From assembly GCF_900111555.1 (NCBI RefSeq), contig NZ_FOHZ01000015.1:30569-94568 (forward strand): a DNA stretch of 64,000 nt, in the 5' to 3' direction. Shown piece by piece: positions 61,414 to 64,000 of this stretch (positions are counted from its first letter, which is position 1; each line of letters starts with the position of its first letter). The DNA comes from Marinobacter segnicrescens. Lineage in GTDB: Bacteria > Pseudomonadota > Gammaproteobacteria > Pseudomonadales > Oleiphilaceae. Under the pieces are notes generated by a model, which saw only the letters and a list, made by a program, of their open reading frames with translations, had not been told where the DNA came from and made no database searches. The translations under genes were made by a program, and so were the position numbers.

Positions 61414-62571
61414 TTACTCGACCAGCATCCAGTCGCCGTCCTTGACTTCCAGGATGCGGAACGATTCCGGAGTCAGACCGTTGTGGTCGTCCGGTGCCAT
61501 GTTGAAGATACCGGTCACGCCAACGTAGCCGAGGATATTCTCCAGCTCATCACGTACCGCTGCCTTGTCGGTGCTGCCGGCAGCCTCGATGGCCTGGACC
61601 GCGAGCATCAATCCGTCATAGGCATAGCCACCGAAGGTGGAGACCCGGGTGCCCCAGTGATCCCGGTACTCCTGGGCGTAGGACTGGACAACCTCTCTCT
61701 GGGGATCGTCATCCGGCAGGGAACTCGGGATCAGGATCGGAGAGGCCGGCAGGCGTAGCCCTTCTGCAGCGTCACCAGCCAGATCGAGAAACGCATCTGA
61801 GGCGACACCGTGGGACTGGTAGAAGGGCAGGTTAATGTCGAGGGCGGCATAGTTCTTGGTGACAATAGCCGGCCCCTGACCAAAACCGAAGTTCAGTATC
61901 GCATCAACACCGTCGGTATTCCGGATATTGGTAAGCTGAGCAGTCATGTCGGAATCTGACGGACCGTAGGTCTCATCGGCAACCACCTCAATCCCATACT
62001 CACTGGCAACCGCCAGGGTCTGCTGGCGACCGGAGGCACCAAAGCCACCGGTACCGGAGATCAGACCAATCTTGTCAAAACCACGACGACGCATATCCCA
62101 CAGGATGCGCTCCGCCGCCATACGGTCAGACTGGGGTACCTTGAAAACCCATTCCTTTACCGGGTCAACGATAGTGACGGCGCCTGCCAGGGAAATGAAC
62201 GGGATACGCGCCTGTTCAACGAGCGGCACCGCAGCCATGGTCGCACCTGTGGTACTGCCACCGACGATGATATCAACACGATCAGAGCGAATCAGGCGCC
62301 CGGCGAAGTTACGGGCATTGGATGCATTACCGACATCGTCGTAGTGGATCAACTCCAATGGGCGTCCCAACACACCGCCTTCTTCGTTGATCTTTTCCAC
62401 GTACATTTCCAGGGTTTTCAGTTCCGGATCGCCAAGGAATGAGGCAGGGCCGGTAACGGAAAGGAAAGAGCCGATCTTGATAGGTTCGGCAGCCTGTGCG
62501 GACACAAGCAGACTGGTTGCCAGCGTAGCCGCCAACACACCAGCACGACGCAAGAGGCTTTTCTTGGCCAT
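61414..62571 (-). CDS. ABC transporter substrate-binding protein, LivK-like
   Basis: Periplasmic solute receptor, 385 residues. Sec signal peptide (about 1-27, basic start, hydrophobic core, cleavage after SAQA-A). Type I periplasmic-binding fold: PIKIGSFLSVTGPASFLGDPELKTLEMYVEKINEEGGVLGRPLELIHYDD, then SGGTGATM-like loop as VGGSTTGATMAAVPLVEQARIPFISLAG. First gene of the transporter operon, with a GGGAG site. The ligand is not known; the paa setting points to phenylacetate or a related acid. Confidence 0.88.
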   Translation of the reverse strand: MAKKSLLRRAGVLAATLATSLLVSAQAAEPIKIGSFLSVTGPASFLGDPELKTLEMYVEKINEEGGVLGRPLELIHYDDVGNASNARNFAGRLIRSDRVDIIVGGSTTGATMAAVPLVEQARIPFISLAGAVTIVDPVKEWVFKVPQSDRMAAERILWDMRRRGFDKIGLISGTGGFGASGRQQTLAVASEYGIEVVADETYGPSDSDMTAQLTNIRNTDGVDAILNFGFGQGPAIVTKNYAALDINLPFYQSHGVASDAFLDLAGDAAEGLRLPASPILIPSSLPDDDPQREVVQSYAQEYRDHWGTRVSTFGGYAYDGLMLAVQAIEAAGSTDKAAVRDELENILGYVGVTGIFNMAPDDHNGLTPESFRILEVKDGDWMLVE

Positions 62572-62933
62572 TGTTATTCTCCCAGGTTCTGGAGCACAGA
62601 GTGCCCTCGTTGTTTTTGTTACCTAACGGAAAGCGTTTTATAGGTTTATGATTCACTTTCCAGCACAAAAAGTCCCAGAGGTGTTCAGGAATCATGCCTC
62701 CCTACTTGGTGAACCACCGCAACCAGTAAGCATGCTGATGACTACGGCGCTCTACATTCCTGACACATATCAAGACTTACAATCAACGCTATTGTATCGT
62801 ATTCTTCCTGTCAACCGCTTTGGCCAAACGTCGACACTGCGTTTTTGCTAAATGGTTGTTTTACCCGCAACCATTAGATAAGGATAATAAGCACCCGAAT
62901 TTTCATAGTGTCCTTCAAGCGATCAACCAACCT
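62572..62933. other. Divergent region between the liv operon and paaX
   Basis: 362 bp, AT-richer than its surroundings. On the minus strand a TATAAA (62642-62637) lies about 66 bp before the binding-protein gene but has no good -35. On the plus strand I find no convincing paaX promoter. No coding sequence is credible; the paaX frame is open back to 62820 but without conserved residues. Confidence 0.5.
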
Positions 62934-63860
62934 ATGCCTGCAAAAAAACAACTCGACCAGCTGGTCAGCCAGTTCCAGAAAAAGCGCCCGATCCGGGCAG
63001 GCTCACTGATCATTACCCTCTACGGCGACGCAATAGTCCCAAGGGGTGGCACCGTATGGCTGGGGAGCCTGGCAAAATTGCTGGAGCCTGTCGGCATCAA
63101 CGAGCGCCTGGTCCGCACATCTGTCTATCGCCTGGTGAAGGAAAACTGGCTGCAGGCGGAGAAAATCGGCCGCTGTAGCTATTACAGCCTGACCGGGCCC
63201 GGCCTCCGCCGGTTCGAACAGGCCTTCAAACACGTCTATGAGATGTCCACCTGGGAATGGACCGGCAGCTGGACCCTGGTCTTGCTGACGCAGCTGGAAG
63301 CAGAGGCAAGGCGTCGCGTGCGGGAAGAGCTGAAATGGCTGAGTTTTGGCAGCATTGGCCAGGGCGTGATGATTCATCCGCGCATACAGCGGGAGGAACT
63401 TCTGCCATTGCTACAGGAATGGGAAGCTCTGGACGACACCATCGTGATGCAGACGCACCCGGTAGAGCCCCTGAGCTCCCGGGCCATGCGCCGGGAAGTG
63501 CGGGAAAGCTGGAACCTGGATGAATTGGGCGGGCGCTACCGGCGCTTCCTGGATCAATTCAGGCCCTTGTGGCAGGAGCTGAAGGACGAGGACACCCTTT
63601 CGCCAGAAGATTGCCTGATCGCCCGTACGCTGCTTATTCACGAATACCGGAAAATCCTGCTGCGTGACCCCCAGCTTCCGGACGCGCTGCTTCCCGGCGA
63701 CTGGGAAGGCCGGAGTGCGAGGCAGCTCTGTCGCAACCTGTACCGGCAAATCTACGAGAGAGCCGAGGAGTGGCTGGACCAGACCCTGGAGAACGCCTCA
63801 GGGCCATTGCCAGGTCCTAACGAGGGGTTCTATCGGCGGTTTGGGGGATTGCGGGATTGA
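62934..63860 (+). CDS. paaX: Phenylacetic acid degradation repressor PaaX
   Basis: GntR-like winged-helix repressor that releases DNA when phenylacetyl-CoA is present. 308 residues, against 316 in E. coli. SGxSLI-type start as IRAGSLIITLYGDAIVPRGGTVWLGSLAKLLEPVGINERLVRTSVYRLVKENWLQAEKIGRCSYYSLTGPGLRR (winged helix, about 18-95), then the PaaX effector domain with WEWTGSWTLVLL and the C-terminal helical domain (LIHEYRKILLRDPQLPDALLPGDWEG). The ATG 62934 ribosome site is weak. Likely controls paaGIK and paaABCDEZ, and perhaps the divergent transporter. Confidence 0.92.
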   Translation: MPAKKQLDQLVSQFQKKRPIRAGSLIITLYGDAIVPRGGTVWLGSLAKLLEPVGINERLVRTSVYRLVKENWLQAEKIGRCSYYSLTGPGLRRFEQAFKHVYEMSTWEWTGSWTLVLLTQLEAEARRRVREELKWLSFGSIGQGVMIHPRIQREELLPLLQEWEALDDTIVMQTHPVEPLSSRAMRREVRESWNLDELGGRYRRFLDQFRPLWQELKDEDTLSPEDCLIARTLLIHEYRKILLRDPQLPDALLPGDWEGRSARQLCRNLYRQIYERAEEWLDQTLENASGPLPGPNEGFYRRFGGLRD

Positions 63861-63884
63861 GGTGGTACCGGTAATGAGTGACGA

Positions 63885-63917
63885 AGCCCTGGTGCTGGAA
63901 GGTGCCGGGGCTTTTTT
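63885..63917 (+). terminator. Terminator of paaX
   Basis: AGCCCTGG, a 10- to 12-nt loop region, CCGGGGCT and then TTTTTT, 25 bp after the paaX stop. One G-U pair in the stem. Beyond it, to the window edge, I see only a short GCCTG/CAGGC inverted repeat and no gene. Confidence 0.75.
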
Positions 63918-64000
63918 GTGGCTGGCGTAGGGGTTCTTCAGGCCCTGCGAAGCAGGTCGATGCCTGCCTGTGGCAGGCTTGTCGTATGGGGCCGTTGTAG

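Overview
The window is a GC-rich (roughly 60%) piece of a gammaproteobacterial chromosome. The content and gene order (lpxC / dciA / M23 peptidase / secA / argJ / Nudix, rsmI-lpoA-yraN-diaA, petABC-sspAB, rplM-rpsI) are of the Pseudomonas/Marinobacter type. Protein texture and the intergenic repeats make a Marinobacter-like marine bacterium my best guess, but that is an inference. Almost all of the DNA is coding. I see no tRNA, CRISPR array, IS element or prophage gene.

Layout. 1-8.0 kb: 5' end of folA, a repeat-filled gap, thyA-lgt-TSUP permease on the minus strand, an NRDE protein, then xseB-ispA-dxs (isoprenoid precursors) on the plus strand, and ribA. 8.3-15.0 kb: moaC, a Nudix/ThiE-like fusion, argJ, secA and a membrane-anchored M23 peptidase. 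15.4-34.0 kb: dciA (plus strand), then lpxC and the complete division and cell wall (dcw) cluster on the minus strand, read mraZ-rsmH-ftsL-ftsI-murE-murF-mraY-murD-ftsW-murG-murC-ddlB-ftsQ-ftsA-ftsZ. Most of these genes overlap, and the cluster starts at a clear promoter followed by four 10-bp-spaced MraZ boxes. 34.2-47.7 kb: rnpB RNA, rsmI, the lpoA-yraN-diaA-like operon, sspAB, the cytochrome bc1 operon petABC, rplM-rpsI with a structured leader, tatD, prfC, rimI and a probable DNA polymerase III psi gene.

48-64 kb is a catabolic locus for phenylacetic acid. It holds paaG-paaI-paaK, paaABCDE and paaZ on the plus strand, then a minus-strand branched-chain-amino-acid-type ABC importer (binding protein, LivH, LivM, LivG, LivF) and a divergent paaX repressor gene. 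PaaK makes phenylacetyl-CoA, PaaABCDE epoxidises the ring, PaaG isomerises the epoxide to the oxepin, and PaaZ opens the ring and oxidises the aldehyde. The final beta-oxidation genes (paaF, paaH, paaJ) are not in the window. The LivF subunit carries an extra N-terminal hemerythrin-like domain of about 200 residues, which is the most unusual protein here.

The most unusual DNA feature is a family of four intergenic palindromic elements (202-299, 418-488, 8181-8274, 57192-57285). Each has 21-23 bp outer arms that differ between copies yet stay complementary, around a 52-nt core with its own covarying inner hairpin. One copy carries an exact 23-bp deletion between two short direct repeats.
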